A stretch of 64,000 bases of DNA, taken from NCBI GenBank assembly GCA_918807975.1, contig OU964921.1, positions 9,209,498 through 9,273,497 of the forward strand. Direction: 5' to 3'. The notes under the pieces were generated by a model. That model was not told where the DNA came from. It was given only the letters and a program-made list of their open reading frames with translations, and did not search any database. The number at the start of each line of letters is the position of its first letter. Positions within the stretch are counted from its first letter, which is position 1. The stretch comes from Aplidium turbinatum. Taxonomy: Eukaryota; Chordata; Ascidiacea; Aplousobranchia; Polyclinidae. Below, piece by piece: positions 11,601 through 20,989 of this stretch. The position numbers and the translations under genes were made by a program.

Positions 11601-14600
11601 CACCAGGCCAAAATGTTGCCGTTGAGAGCACTGTTGGCTTCGTAGGAAGAATTTCTTTCAAAACATATAACCCACAAAAGCCCACAAAATAGGGATTGCG
11701 CATTTACGTTCTATCGGATAGTGCAAATGGGTACATTTCCTCTTTTGAACCTTACCTTGGCACGCCAACCACTGATAGCTTGCCATATCCTTGGATGCCT
11801 TTCACGACACGAATAGTGCTACATTTGGTAGACCAAATTCTCAACAAAGCTCAAGGAGCAGGGTATCATGTTTACACCGATCGATTCTACACAAGCTGCA
11901 TTCTGGCTGCACAGCTACAAGAGCGACAGGTTCATCTCACAGGGACAATTCAAAAAAACAGAGTTGGATTGCCTGAAGAAATAAAGAGATTACGGTACGT
12001 CTGAGGAACGGTGACATAAAATTCTACAGGCATCAAGATGATATGATGAGTCTGGCTTGGCAGGACAGACGACTGATTCTCATGCTAAGTACATCTCTGC
12101 ATCACAGATGGGTAAAAGGTAGAGAAAAAGATGTGAAAAAGCCTGTAGTCATCAGTGATTACATCTCCAACATGGGTGCTGTTGATCGTTCAGATCATTA
12201 TTGTTCTTCATATTCTTTCACCCGAAAAACTCTAAGGTGGTGGAGGAAGCTTTTCTTTTGGCTTGTAGAGGTGTGTGTTGTGAATTCGTATTTGCTCTTC
12301 AAAGAGGTGAATGGTCTTCCCAGAGCAAGACATCTGCAATTCAGGAAAAAACTGATTGTGCAGCTTGTTGGAGATATCCGACGCAATCCACACCGAGGAA
12401 GACCAAGTACCAGCGATGCAAGTGAACGACTGAACAAAAGGCCACATTTCGTATCCAAACGGCCACGTGGACATAACAGAATCTGCATGGTTTGCTCAAC
12501 CAAACAAAGCAGAAAAACAACGCTATTTTTCTGTAAAACTTGCACAAGAAAACCTGGTCTCCGCCCAGGAGAATGCTTCGAAAAGTATCACACGCTTGAA
12601 AATTACAAACCCTAAACATTTTGTTGAAAATTACTGTTTTGTGGTGTTTTTGTGTGCCCTTTATTGCACCGTTTGTTATTGGTACATTAAATAAAAACAT
12701 TGCTACATGCATCTACTATATGTTTTTATGTAAATATGAGCGAGGCAATGTCAAGAGGATTCACATTTATCTTGTAAAGAGTGTGTCAAGCATGCTTTAT
12801 AACGAGAAAAAAAACTTTTTTTCTGCTAAACTGGGGCAAATTTTGATGGACAAAAAGGAGATTTTTTTTTTTTTTCTTAGAAAAAAGTTTAAATCTGCAA
12901 TAGGCATACTGAAATCTATCGGAAAAAAGCAAAAAAAAAATTGGACCTGTACGGACCAAAACCGGAAAAAAAAAATTGGACCGCAAAAGGTTAGCATTGC
13001 CCTTGGTTTGTGTTTCCGATGTCACCAGTAGTTTTTTCAGTCTGTTGTTGGAGCTCTTGCTGTGATGTACATTGTATAACCTTTTCAGCTAAATACTCGG
13101 TCAGTTCTCCTTTGGTGCGGATACTTGAGAGAAAGTCCTTCAGGGAAATATTCTGGATTAAAGTGTTGTCTTTCACGTGGTAATATGTTGGCTTTCCCTT
13201 GGTCTCCTTTGTCCGCATTTGTTGCTTGAGTGATGTTTCGATGTACCGGTCAAACACTAACCTGATCTCATCATGCTATGTACCCATGTTACAAATTATC
13301 TGAGGAAAGGCTTCGGCAAAGTCTTGGCATGTTTTCATTTGTTCCGTTTTGGTAACTGCGTTTACCATAGCCCTCCCATCAATGATGATCACTTGGTGAG
13401 TTGTCAGTTCATCTGGTATGTCCACAGTGGTATATTCAACTGCTGTGTCTGTCATCTTTAAAGGTACTTGGAATGAATGGTTGTCAGACCGCTGAGTAAC
13501 AGTTACCTCAATCCTGTCAACTTGTACCCGTTGTCTGTTACTACCGGTATCCAGCAGCTTCTCAAGATGACGGAGTATTGATGCCTTATCATATGCCAAC
13601 AGGAGGGATCTATCTGAAGCAAACAGGGATCGGGGCACCACACCAAACTCATACGTTCTGATGCATTCCTTGAGGTCCATCTCCGGTCGACTTCTTGATA
13701 TTACAATGAAACGCTGCAACAGTCCTCGCTCTTCTTTAATTTTGATTACCTTGTCTCCCATGCTGATTTTTGCAATTGCATTGGCACTTTCGAATATGGA
13801 CAGTTTCTTTCTGGTCATTTTGTCCCACACGGAAAGTTTTCCTTCTACAAGACGTTCACTCGTTCAGTGACGAAACTTTCGAAAATCTGTTGCCCAATCT
13901 CATCACGCCGAAGGATGTCGTCGGTAGCGGTTTCATTCATAACTGCTTTGGTGAGCAAATTGTAAATTTTATCTTCGTCAGAGGATTCAAATGGGTTTCT
14001 ATGCTCGTGAAATACTACGCTGAGTTTGATAGCATTTTGCGTCATTCGGGAGAGTTTTCCTCCTGTGAGCTCATGGTGTTGCGTTCTCTTTACCTTGCTA
14101 CCAGAGTAGTACTTTTTCTCAAAATCATGCTGCAAATTTGAGAGTTCGGATGCAATGAGAAAGCATTTGTCCAGTGACTTTTGATTCTGTGTAATTCCAA
14201 CTATGCCTCCAATAACCTTGAGTTCACGATTTTCTTGTTCAATCCCGTGGTCTGCACCTATTGATGTGAATCCAGCAACACCTTTGGTTACGCAGAAATT
14301 CCCTTTCATGAACTCTGCCAAGATCTCTGGGTGCTCTTTTTCTGCTTGCTGCATTGTAGAAATGTAAAGTGGTAAAAGGCGTGCATAATTTAAATGATCA
14401 TAGGCAATAGTGGTTTATTTGTGCATCACATGTTATCATTAGACACTCTGACTACTCGCAGACTGTTTGCTTCACAAATCATCGCCAGAAACTATTTCTA
14501 CATAAAAAGCAGCCACTATGAGTTCTTCAATTTATTAAAAATCTTTAACAGCCTGTTTCGCCCTTTACTCCGGCATCACTTCTTTGTTATTTTTACCCAG

Positions 14601-17600
14601 CAGCCTGAGTAAACCTGTAAAAACCGTTATACAAGCTTGGGTTCTCTCTGGTAGCCTACTGTCATTCATCTATGACGTCACAAATTATGAAAAACAGCTG
14701 AGTAAAATGATTCAATAAGCTTTCTGTATGTGCGTCACAAAGTAACTTTGTTACAAAGTATTACGTCATAAATAACTTTTGTAAGTTTTTTACTGTTAAT
14801 GAATTGGGCCAAAATTTCATTTTGGCCATTTTGATAGGCGATTTCAGGTCATCTTTATTGTATCATCTGACAAAATCAAGAAAGTTTTTGCTTTTAACAA
14901 AAAAAAACACGAAACCTTTTTTAATGACAAATGTGCCACACTATAACCCTATCTTAATACGAGCTGTGTTCGTACGCGAAAAGCACGTTATGGGCTATCT
15001 TAGCCAAGTGGTAATTAATCGCTAATAACAGGAGCTATGAAAATCACAGAGCCAAAATATTTTACAAGATAATAGCCATGTGTATTGTAGAAACTAAATT
15101 TTTACCTAACAAATTTATTGAAATAAAGTGTTTGAGATGAAAAATCGTCAAAAAGTCGGTTTTTATTTAATTTCCCGAAAATAGCTTTAAAATTGAAATT
15201 TTTGAATTATAACATAAAGTAATGCTAATCTAAACAAAAAATTACTTTTGCTCATAAATATAAGCCATTTTTAGGCGTTTTTACATTTCAAAGTAATTGC
15301 ACTAACATTTATATTGCACTAACATTAACATATAAAAAACAATGAAAACTATTAATACTACAAAAAGTGCTCAATGCCAAGCAAAAAGGCAAAGCAGAGC
15401 GAATTAATTTGATTTAACATTAACATATATATAACTAACATTGCACGAAAATGACTAGTCATCTGAGACGAAATGCTTGTTGTGAAGGGCAGGAAGGTAG
15501 AAAAATGACTAATTTAGGTTTAGAAAATTCGCAAAGAATAAAAACTAAAAGTCAAGAAATTTCACATTTCTAGAATATTTCCTTCTGTAAAATATTTCAG
15601 TACTAGAGTGGGGCGTCCTCATAAAGCCCCGTGTCGCTACAAATAGGGTTAAAAACTCGATTTATTCATCAATGTTTGTACTTTACGTCACAATGGCTAT
15701 TATGACTCTTTAAGTTTTGTTGCTGTGATGGTAGAAAGACTCTGGATAAAAGTTCCTGAAGTTCTGAAGCTTGCTTATGCTTAGTGGTTGAAAAGTTTTT
15801 ACAGCAGTTGGGAGAAAAACGAAAGCAATACTTGTGTCATTCCTCGAATATGTGGCTATGCTGCCTGATAAAAGAAATTGTCAAGCTTAATGTTTTGTCT
15901 GTTTATAACATATTTAAATTAAATCAATTAATTTTTTCCAGATTCATAATAACTGGATAGCAGTATCAAAAGAGAGTGCTCAACTAGCTCAGTGCCAGGA
16001 GCAAGATTAAAATAATGAAAACTATTAATACTACAAAAAGTGCTCAATGCTAAGCAAAAAAGCAAAGCAGAACGAATTAAATCAAATAAATAATTAAATT
16101 GATTTAATTCGCTCTGCTTTGCTTTTTGCTTAGCATTGAGCACTTTTTGTAGTATTAATAGTTTTCATTGTTTTACATATTTAAATTATATTATTTTTAT
16201 GCTAATACAATAAAATTACCACCACATTCTTGGCAATTTCCCCATCGCCCTGTTATATGTTCCTCGTCATACGAACACCATGGAGTCACTCCGTGATTCC
16301 TAGTTGTGCATCGGTTGTATGAGACTTCTTTGAAAGTGAATGGGAAGTGACATCGTACGGTTCCATTTCCGCAAATGTGATCACCTAAATAATTGCTCAC
16401 CAAGGTAACAAGTTCTGAAGAATTCATTATTTTGGGTTTACATGCAGCAAAACTTGTCTACAAACATTAGCTCAATGAAAAATAATATAGACTATACTCA
16501 CGATTGTAACACACTGGTGGTGCAGCAGACCATGTGCCGTCATTCTGGCATGTTACGGTCAGTTTGTCTGAAGTTTGATCTGCCATTATGTACGAGTCTG
16601 ATGCGCAAATGTATGTCAATTCCTCGCCAATACTCAGAGTTGTGCTAATTGTGGATATGATTACGTTTGAAGCATGGTTTGGAACAAGACACTGGACATC
16701 TGAATAAAAAATTATTGTATTGATAAAAGAAGAAAAAACTAGAAGAACATGTGTGCTCACTACTCAAGTGTATTTTTGCTTCTTTAAGCGAATGTTTTCG
16801 CTGAGCTGTTTACACTGGAGCTTATTTTTTCATGTTTGCACGTGTTCAATGATGGCGCTAAAACTTCAGTTAGCGGCACACAGCTCAATTATTTTAAATA
16901 AGCAATAATTTAAGAATGCTTTAGGGACAAAACATTACGGGACGCGCAACTTTGTTGTTCTGCAAACATTAGAAGGGTCAATTGCCAATTTGACATATTT
17001 CTTACGCTTTGCTGTTGGCTTGCTTTCAACTAAAAACCTTAAATTGGTAGGCTACTTTAAAACAAACTTCACTTTTCTTATAAAATCTGTAAGAAGTATA
17101 TTATTTTGTAAATCAGAAAAAAGTAGCCTAACCCTTGTGTCACGGATAAGCCAAAAGCGGATGTAGTTTCGCATCCAGTTCAGTTCAGTTCAGTTCAGTT
17201 GTTTTTTTATTTCTGACCATCATATCAAAACAATACACATCAACATAGCAAAGGTCAAGAAAAATCCCTAGCTTGCTTAACCAAGAAAACAGTCATAATG
17301 TAGACGAACCTTTATACGGCGCAGTGCATATTTTTGATGAGAAAGGCTTTGGCGTTCCGTGACAGCAGCTCGATTTAAAAAAAATTATTCTTATCAGCCT
17401 TCACAAAATTGTTCTCGCGACATCACTGCTGCACATTTTGTGTTGATGATATTGTGCACAGTTACTTTTTACGCAGAAATTGAAAAACTTTAAACAAACT
17501 CACGTGGTACTTTTTGGTTGCTGATAGTTGCAGCAGTGAACACAGCAACATTAGCAACTGCAACTGCCACAGCTAAGAAGACATTCAATTTTGAATTCAT
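2533..17600 (-). CDS. Secreted CCP/FN2 modular protein (seven exons predicted)
   Basis: Predicted exons on the minus strand are 17504-17600 (signal peptide), 16502-16699 (CCP), 16220-16384 (FN2), 7050-7247 (CCP), 6767-6931 (FN2), 3649-3846 (CCP) and 2533-2697 (FN2). Every internal exon is a multiple of three (198 or 165 nt) with phase-1 borders, so the modules can be added without breaking the frame. CCP (sushi) modules usually mediate protein-protein contacts; FN2 modules usually bind collagen/gelatin or membrane lipids and glycans. The product should be extracellular, about 400 aa if all exons are joined. Only one signal exon was found for three module pairs, which favours one gene. The alternative is three tandem genes, each ending in its FN2 exon, because every FN2 frame runs 8-25 codons past the GTAATT donor to a stop. 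Large introns (9.0 and 2.9 kb) are filled with transposons. No named orthologue is recognised. Confidence 0.6.
3056..3352. repeat. Palindrome of a LINE ORF2 C-terminal fragment
   Basis: Two copies of the same fragment face each other head to head around about 3210-3220. Each encodes the extreme C-terminus of a non-LTR retrotransposon reverse-transcriptase protein: on the minus strand FGQEQTVQHILECLDLKARC then SAQDLAEFNDRARAGVMLW, and on the plus strand FGQEQTMQHLLECLGLKARC and the same following block. This matches the zinc-knuckle-like end of jockey/CR1-type proteins. Arms are about 130-150 bp with a few substitutions. The palindrome lies in an intron of the CCP/FN2 gene. Confidence 0.6.
3649..3846 (-). 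CDS. CCP (sushi) exon, module 3
   Basis: 66 codons, phase 1-1, TAG acceptor and GTAAGT donor. It reads VQCLVPNLAQNVV, LKYTCASDSYIMADQTSD, LTVTCQNGGTWS and PPICY. The following intron (2698-3648) is about 830 nt longer than in modules 1 and 2, because a LINE-derived palindrome has been inserted. Confidence 0.8.
4440..6337. repeat. Inverted duplication with ~330-bp arms
   Basis: The left arm, about 4440-4779, reappears inverted at about 5981-6337 (shared blocks include GATGCACCCAAGCCG and GGATTGTTCTGAATTC). The outermost part of both arms (GTCAAGCTTAATATTTCAT and on) is also the normal 3' flank of the FN2 exons near 2460 and 15880, so host intron DNA is part of the duplication. The 1.2-kb centre holds a hAT-like CAGGGGCGCGGAAAG end near 4978 with C-rich stretches, and no gene. 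Confidence 0.6.
6767..6931 (-). CDS. FN2 exon, module 2
   Basis: 55 codons to a GTAATT donor; 118-nt intron to the CCP exon. It contains CGNGTVQCHFPFTYKGVSH, NRCTTMNHGVTPWCAYDEE and GRWGNCQEC. Past the donor the frame stays open longest of the three copies (to 6699), ending FEPQPPQSN. Confidence 0.8.
7050..7247 (-). CDS. CCP (sushi) exon, module 2
   Basis: 66 codons, phase 1-1, TAG acceptor, GTGAGT donor. VQCLVPKLPSNVV, LTYTCASDSNIMADQTSD, LTVTCQNGGTWS and PPICY are visible. It is very close to modules 1 and 3 in DNA sequence, including the flanking intron, so the duplication covered more than the exon. Confidence 0.8.
7412..8555 (+). mobile_element. hAT element, left half of a tandem pair
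   Basis: It begins CAGTGGTTCCCAACCGGGGT and ends GGTTGGGAACCACTG. The 8 bases before it are AATTGGAG. Internally it has lost most of the transposase and keeps a C-terminal remnant (NEYSCVGKKAIVLLLQFSTS, then ESEFSII one frame over). That is the dimerisation region of the ZBED5/SCAND3-like (Charlie-type) hAT transposase. It is non-autonomous. Tails share TTTATTTACGCGAGCTATAC with the second copy. Confidence 0.85.
8557..9527 (+). mobile_element. hAT element, right half of a tandem pair
   Basis: This is the same family as the preceding element, separated from it by a single G. It ends GGTTGGGAACCACTG and is followed by AATTGGAG, the same 8-mer that precedes the first copy, so the two elements share one target-site duplication. 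The frame at 9018-9344 keeps YLCESEFSVLTNIKTKKRER and VPPDIKGLCARS of the hAT dimerisation domain. The two copies differ by internal deletions. Confidence 0.85.
10346..10802 (-). pseudogene. Transposon protein, PIN/XPG-like and CXC parts
   Basis: Minus-strand frames contain HSQEEADTLIVL followed by LVVSSPDSDILLLLI, a PIN/XPG-nuclease-like acidic pattern, then FLTGKGRLKRDICV, FALLGFHALTGSDMTGRFAG and a tesmin-like Cys cluster RCEGRCSCHKNNIPCTEVCG. The distance between the TGRFAG block and the Cys cluster looks short for the family, suggesting an internal deletion. At least one frameshift separates the two frames. It continues the protein whose N-terminal part lies beyond the piggyBac insertion. 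Confidence 0.65.
10807..12990 (+). mobile_element. piggyBac transposon inserted at TTAA
   Basis: It starts CCTTTTGCGGTCCAA after TTAA (10803-10806) and ends TTGGACCGCAAAAGG before TTAG (12991-12994, one base from TTAA). That is the expected piggyBac architecture. The 2.2-kb element sits inside the coding region of the older PIN/CXC transposon, on the opposite strand. T- and A-rich tracts lie near 12860-12970. Confidence 0.9.
11120..12615 (+). pseudogene. piggyBac transposase, broken
   Basis: It belongs to the DDE_Tnp_1_7 family. Blocks in order are ETELEFFQSFMTDELLMQM, TELKAYLGVVLKMAL, FKTYNPQKPTK-stop-GLRIYVLSDS, YHVYTDRFYTSCILAAQL, ISNMGAVDRSDHYCSSYSFT, and a C-terminal Cys finger ending ICMVCSTKQSRK ... 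FFCKTCTRKPGL ... ECFEKYHTL. The second catalytic Asp (TDRFYTS) and the last pair (VDRSD) are present. The first, usually in a DES/DEQ motif, is replaced (AVESTVGF). A TAG stands where Trp is expected near 11690, and a frameshift lies near 11995. It is therefore inactive but not ancient. Confidence 0.9.
12995..14354 (-). pseudogene. Transposon protein, N-terminal and middle parts
   Basis: Frames 14354-13845, 13830-13276 and 13257-12995 read in order. Recognisable blocks are ADHGIEQENRELKVIGGIVG, LSRMTQNAIKLSV, TTHQVIIIDGRAMVNAV, FDRYIETSLKQQMRTKE and YLAEKVIQCTS. These occur in a widespread, poorly named family of invertebrate repeat proteins. The break at 13272-13274 is a single in-frame TAG (the text continues HDEIRLVFDRY), and another break lies near 13840. 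The piggyBac at 10807-12990 separates this part from the nuclease-like part. Confidence 0.65.
15000..16010. other. Intronic/intergenic AT-rich stretch, one MITE arm
   Basis: About 15336-15412 carries a single arm of the hairpin MITE found complete at 16012. About 15720-15890 is homologous to the 3' flank of the other FN2 exons (2340-2480 and 4320-4460), marking the module duplication. No gene is seen. Confidence 0.5.
16012..16172. mobile_element. Foldback MITE, ~75-bp arms
   Basis: This is an almost perfect hairpin: AATGAAAACTATTAATACTA and on through a CAATGCTAAGCAAAAAAGCA block, repeated inverted after a 10-15 base AT loop. One arm also occurs alone at about 15336-15412, so the family is dispersed. 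It lies just 3' of the module-1 FN2 exon. Confidence 0.7.
16220..16384 (-). CDS. FN2 exon, module 1
   Basis: 55 codons to a GTAATT donor. Motifs are CHFPFTFKEVSYNRCTT, NHGVTPWCSYDEE and GRWGNCQEC. These supply the FN2 cysteines and the aromatic core (FPF, W, WGNC). An extra pair of cysteines (HICG near the start, QEC at the end) flanks the domain. If the donor is not used, the frame reads NFIVLA and stops. The intron to the CCP exon is only 117 nt. Confidence 0.8.
16502..16699 (-). CDS. CCP (sushi) exon, module 1
   Basis: 66 codons, phase 1-1, with a CAG acceptor and a GTGAGT donor. The translation contains VQCLVPN, LTYICASDSYIMADQTSD, LTVTCQNDGTWS and APPVCY, giving the four sushi cysteines and the conserved Trp. 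It is the intact copy closest to the signal exon. Confidence 0.8.
16905..17180. repeat. Dispersed repeat, copy 1
   Basis: About 270 bp, including TACGGGACGCGCAACT, AGAAGGGTCAATTGCCAATTTG and GCCAAAAGCGGATG. It matches the inverted copy at 30965-31225 along most of its length. It has no coding content and no clear terminal repeats. It is followed at 17176-17201 by a CAGTT pentamer run. Confidence 0.65.
17504..17600 (-). CDS. Exon 1: signal peptide of CCP/FN2 protein
   Basis: The start ATG at 17600-17598 opens MNSKLNVFLAVAVAVANV, followed by AVFTAATISNQKVP. This is a short charged N-terminus and a hydrophobic core, typical of a signal peptide. The exon ends in phase 1 at a GTGAGT donor, which fits the phase-1 acceptor of the CCP exon about 0.8 kb downstream. 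The frame is open further upstream, but the N-terminus chosen here gives the best signal peptide. Confidence 0.65.
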
Positions 17601-17609
17601 TGTAAAGAC

Positions 17610-18605
17610 CTCTTGGATGGCATATAGGCTTCTTGCAAATTCTTTGCTTGAATAAAAATATAACTTATATATCAACAATTGCAAAAAGATATGAATTAGG
17701 TAATTTGCATAGGCTATAAAGCAACAAAACGTAAGCTAGACCTATATACTAAACTGGAAAAAAAGGGCGTTCAGAGGTAAAACGCTTATGCCTTGTTTTC
17801 TCTAATATGTTCATAACATGTATTTCCGCCATTATTAGGTATGCATGTAGGCTATTGTGGGTAAGGACATAATAGTTATTGTTTGCGCTTATACATATTT
17901 TAAAAGTCTTTTTTAGGCAAACAATTTGTCTAAAATTTAAATGCTGAAACAAAATTTGCACTTTTGCTTCTCTGAAAAATATATTCGGAAATAATCTTAA
18001 GACATGGATAAGTTAACTTGTAACAGTCAACCTGACTGCAGATACACCAACTATAAGAACATTTACTCATAAAAAAAATGCGCTCGGAGTTGGGTGGTTT
18101 ATTGGTACCACTTGCAGAGCATATGGCCACATTTCGGACTTACATAACCAAGTCAAAGCTACAGTAAATTTTTTCAATCACAAGTTAGTAAGCAGCTTTA
18201 ATTTTACATTTTCTTTTGTAGTTCTTTGCTATGATGATTAATGAAAACATTTTCCACTTGAAAAAATATATGAACTCATTGGAAATAGTATAAAAAGCAA
18301 AAAAAGTGACTAAAAAAAACAATTAAAAAAGCGTTTTGTATCGTTCCCAATTGTTTGTGTTTTTTACGCATAATAAGATCGGAAAAAATGAAATTATCAT
18401 TTGTTTGGGTGACTGTGGGAATCTTTAACTTTGGACTTAGAAAGCTTATTTAAGAAAGTTTCTTCTTTTCACTCTTCTAGCTCATTGCACTCATAAAATG
18501 TAGCTTTTTGACAAAACACACTACGTAGAACGGCGGAGATATTTTTTGACACTTAAGGGATTTTTTTGTAGAAAAAAAAATTTCTGAATTTTGGCAACAA
18601 GGTCA
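17610..18605. other. Upstream region of CCP/FN2 gene, no gene recognised
   Basis: This AT-rich DNA should hold the minus-strand promoter of the signal-peptide exon. No convincing core promoter could be picked by eye, and no other coding sequence was recognised. Confidence 0.35.
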
Positions 18606-18612
18606 GAGATTG

Positions 18613-18960
18613 GCAACAGATAAGTTTGTGCATATTCGAGAGACTTTCGAAGTCTTTACTTCTAACAACTTAAACAACTACGCACTGCGATGGAACCTAA
18701 TCATTGACGAACAGTTAGTTGTTCTCAACGAAAAGCAGATGCCCGTTTATTCTTTTAGTGCCTAATGAGCCAGACAAATTTGGCATTCAGTTTTGGATTT
18801 TAGCAAAAGTCAGATTCAAGGACGGTACGTTTGCAATTGTTCGCCTTAAGCAGCAAAATTAGCCGTCTTGAGTTGATCTTGCAACTAATTGGTGATCTGA
18901 GTGTCTTTGCAGACAAATTAATACGCAAAAATCAGACATAACAAAACTGAGGAAGAACTT
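18613..18960 (+). pseudogene. piggyBac transposase relic (second family)
   Basis: Plus-strand reading gives DKFVHIRETFEVFTSNNLNN, then LIIDEQLVVLNEKQMPVYSF, then (one frame over) NEPDKFGIQFWILAKVRF and further on LIRKNQT. This is the catalytic core of a piggyBac transposase around its first Asp (IDEQLV), followed by the KPDKFGIKFW-type motif. Frames are broken and the terminal repeats were not found. It is older than, and a different family from, the element at 10.8 kb. Confidence 0.7.
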
Positions 18961-20260
18961 CCCAGATCTTCCAGAAAGCAACGAACCTGATTTAACATTA
19001 AATTGCGTTCCTTAGTTGGTAACTTATGTTTATTTTTTGATTTCATTTAATTAGCCTACTCACACCGAGTGATTATTTGAAATCTCCATTCAAACAAAAT
19101 TTCGTGCGGCTCGGTATTGAAATTGTCTATACAAACCATTTGCAAGACAGTTAGGCTACATAGGGCCAACAACCTGTTCAACCGATATCATAAAAATTTT
19201 GTTTTTCATTTCTTAATTCATTATTTAAATTAGCGCCGTCGAACCTAAAATAAGAACCACTGTTTCAGAAGCTAAAAAACATTATTTTTTCAATTTATTG
19301 CATAGTTAGGCTACTACTAATTTTAAATTAGACTACATCTTATTTTTACAACTCGATACCGTTTTCAAGACCTATACTGACTCAAGAATTTTTTTTAAAG
19401 ATGTATAATTTTTGTTTCATAGCAACGTCTTTTAAATCGTTGAAGATGAGTTGTCAAATCACTACGCAATCACACGGTTTTTTGTATCAAGAATCTTTTG
19501 ATTTTAACACAATTGTTTAGTTGTAATAACCACGCAGGTTTCATCCGTTGCTCTGTGGGATAATAAAAACAGTCGAAGTTCTTGAGAGAACATGGCGTTC
19601 ATTTACAAGAACATGCTATTCTTCACAATAAACAAAGGGAGTTAGCGAGGATATAATTGCCTTTGAGAACAAGACAAACTCTTCCATTTTACAATAAGTA
19701 GTAAGAACAAAGCACATTGTCACGAAAAACATTTATTGAAGAAAACAAAAGAATAATCACGATAACAAAGCCAAAGTTGGTGTTCTTGTTGAATAAAAAA
19801 AACAAAAGTTTAATTCCAACCAGAATGAAACGATGTATCTTTAGGAGAAAAGTGTTGTTTTTTTCTGCACAGTAGCCTTACAATCATATTACTCACTAAT
19901 TCATTAATCTGATGAATGATAAAGTCGATGTATCGTATGCACCACAGTAGGCTACCAGACCAAGTGTGCATTGAAAGTTTGGTTATTTTAAAGTGAAACT
20001 GACAAGGCTGAACAGAATCGTTAAGAGGATAATTTGTTCCAAGTACCAATGAGATCCGCGGCATTCAAATTCAATTTCAAAAGTCCAATTTTTTTTCTCT
20101 AAAGGACGCTGTCTTAAACTTGAATCATTAAACGTACCTTCAAAACATAACCCTGTATTTTCTGCACAATTTAAAACAGCGTGTTTTAGAATTGGACCTT
20201 TAAGTCTAAAGATATTGGCACTTCATGTTCACACATTTAGCTCTTTACTGCCAGTAGTAG
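18960..20260. other. No gene recognised
   Basis: AT-rich intergenic DNA with scattered TAGGCTAC-type motifs. Frames are short and without domains. Confidence 0.4.
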
Positions 20261-20274
20261 TAAAAATGTAATTT

Positions 20275-20935
20275 GAGTTGTTGATTGATTGATTGATTGA
20301 ATTTTTATCTTTGGACTGGGGGAGCTTCTTGCAAAGCTTAATCCTGGCAGTTTTATAGCATATTTGTAGAGAATTTTGGACTTTTGAATTTATATGGAAT
20401 TTTGTGTTTAGGCCTACGTTATCATCAAAATGTTTTTTTTTGTGCATATGTTGTTGTTGAAGCGCAGGAACGTTTCAACATTTTATTTTATATTTTCTCT
20501 TGCAAGCTTATTTAAAATGGCAAAATCGTAATTTCCGTAGGGTGGCAATTGACTAGTAGACCGTATGGTCGTCTCGTTGTCTTCCTGTCGGTATGGAAAC
20601 TTGTGTAACTTTTGTATTGTGTATATTGCATATTTCAAACATGTACCTATGTTCCTGTTACTGACAAATAAAACATTGATTGCTTGATATTTGTAGAGAC
20701 TTTGAATCACTTACGCAGGCCCGGTCACCGAGACTGACAGAGAAGAGTTTCCGATTGTTGAAGGGTTGTAGCGGGGAATTATTCCATCTATTATATGCCA
20801 CTGAATGGAGAGCAGTCCTTAAACGTGGGTTCCTCAAGCGCACAGCCCTAGAGTCGAACCAGCGCCGTTTGATTTTAAAAAAGCTTCGTTCCAGAAGTGA
20901 CGCGCAAATCAATTGAGCTATCGGGGAGGACAGTT
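20275..20935 (-). mobile_element. tRNA-derived SINE (family 1), copy 1, split by an insertion
   Basis: Read on the minus strand it has a tRNA-like head (CCCCGATAGCTCAATTGAT, B box GGTTCGACTCT), a unique body (GACTGCTCTCCATTCAGTGG; GTCTCGGTGACCGGGCCTGC) and a tail ending in repeated ATTGATTG-complement motifs. The part at 20275-20371 is its 3' end and 20688-20935 its head and body. They are separated by a LINE-type insertion with a target duplication. Confidence 0.75.
20372..20687 (+). mobile_element. 5'-truncated LINE 3' end inserted in the SINE
   Basis: It is flanked by an exact 11-bp duplication TATTTGTAGAG (20361-20371 and 20688-20698). The 316-bp insert ends ACAAATAAAACATTGATTGC, a retrotransposon-like 3' tail with a polyadenylation-type AATAAA. 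There is no reverse transcriptase left, so the parent family is unknown. Target-primed insertion into the SINE is inferred from the duplication. Confidence 0.65.
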
Positions 20936-20989
20936 GTCTTGGCAACCACTCAACCGATTCAAATAGAAGTTGGATAGTCCCCTTTTCTG

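Larger units (their letters stand above)
9690..14960 (-). mobile_element. Large DNA transposon, PIN/XPG-like + CXC family (Academ-like?), interrupted
   Basis: The coding parts at 14354-12995 and 10802-10346 (minus) are flanked by inverted repeats: about 9690-9870 matches the complement of about 14800-14960, including GTTAAAAGCAAAAACT and ATTTTTGGGCC-like blocks. Without the inserted piggyBac the element is about 3.1 kb. The terminal inverted repeats look old and their exact ends, and the target duplication, could not be fixed. The coding family is common in invertebrate genomes. Assignment to Academ is a guess from the XPG/PIN-like and Cys-rich domains. Confidence 0.55.

Noticed and set aside
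12786-13031. Overlapping frames on both strands near the right end of the piggyBac
   Set aside because: They are produced by A- and T-runs (Phe/Lys-rich) in the terminal region. Not coding.
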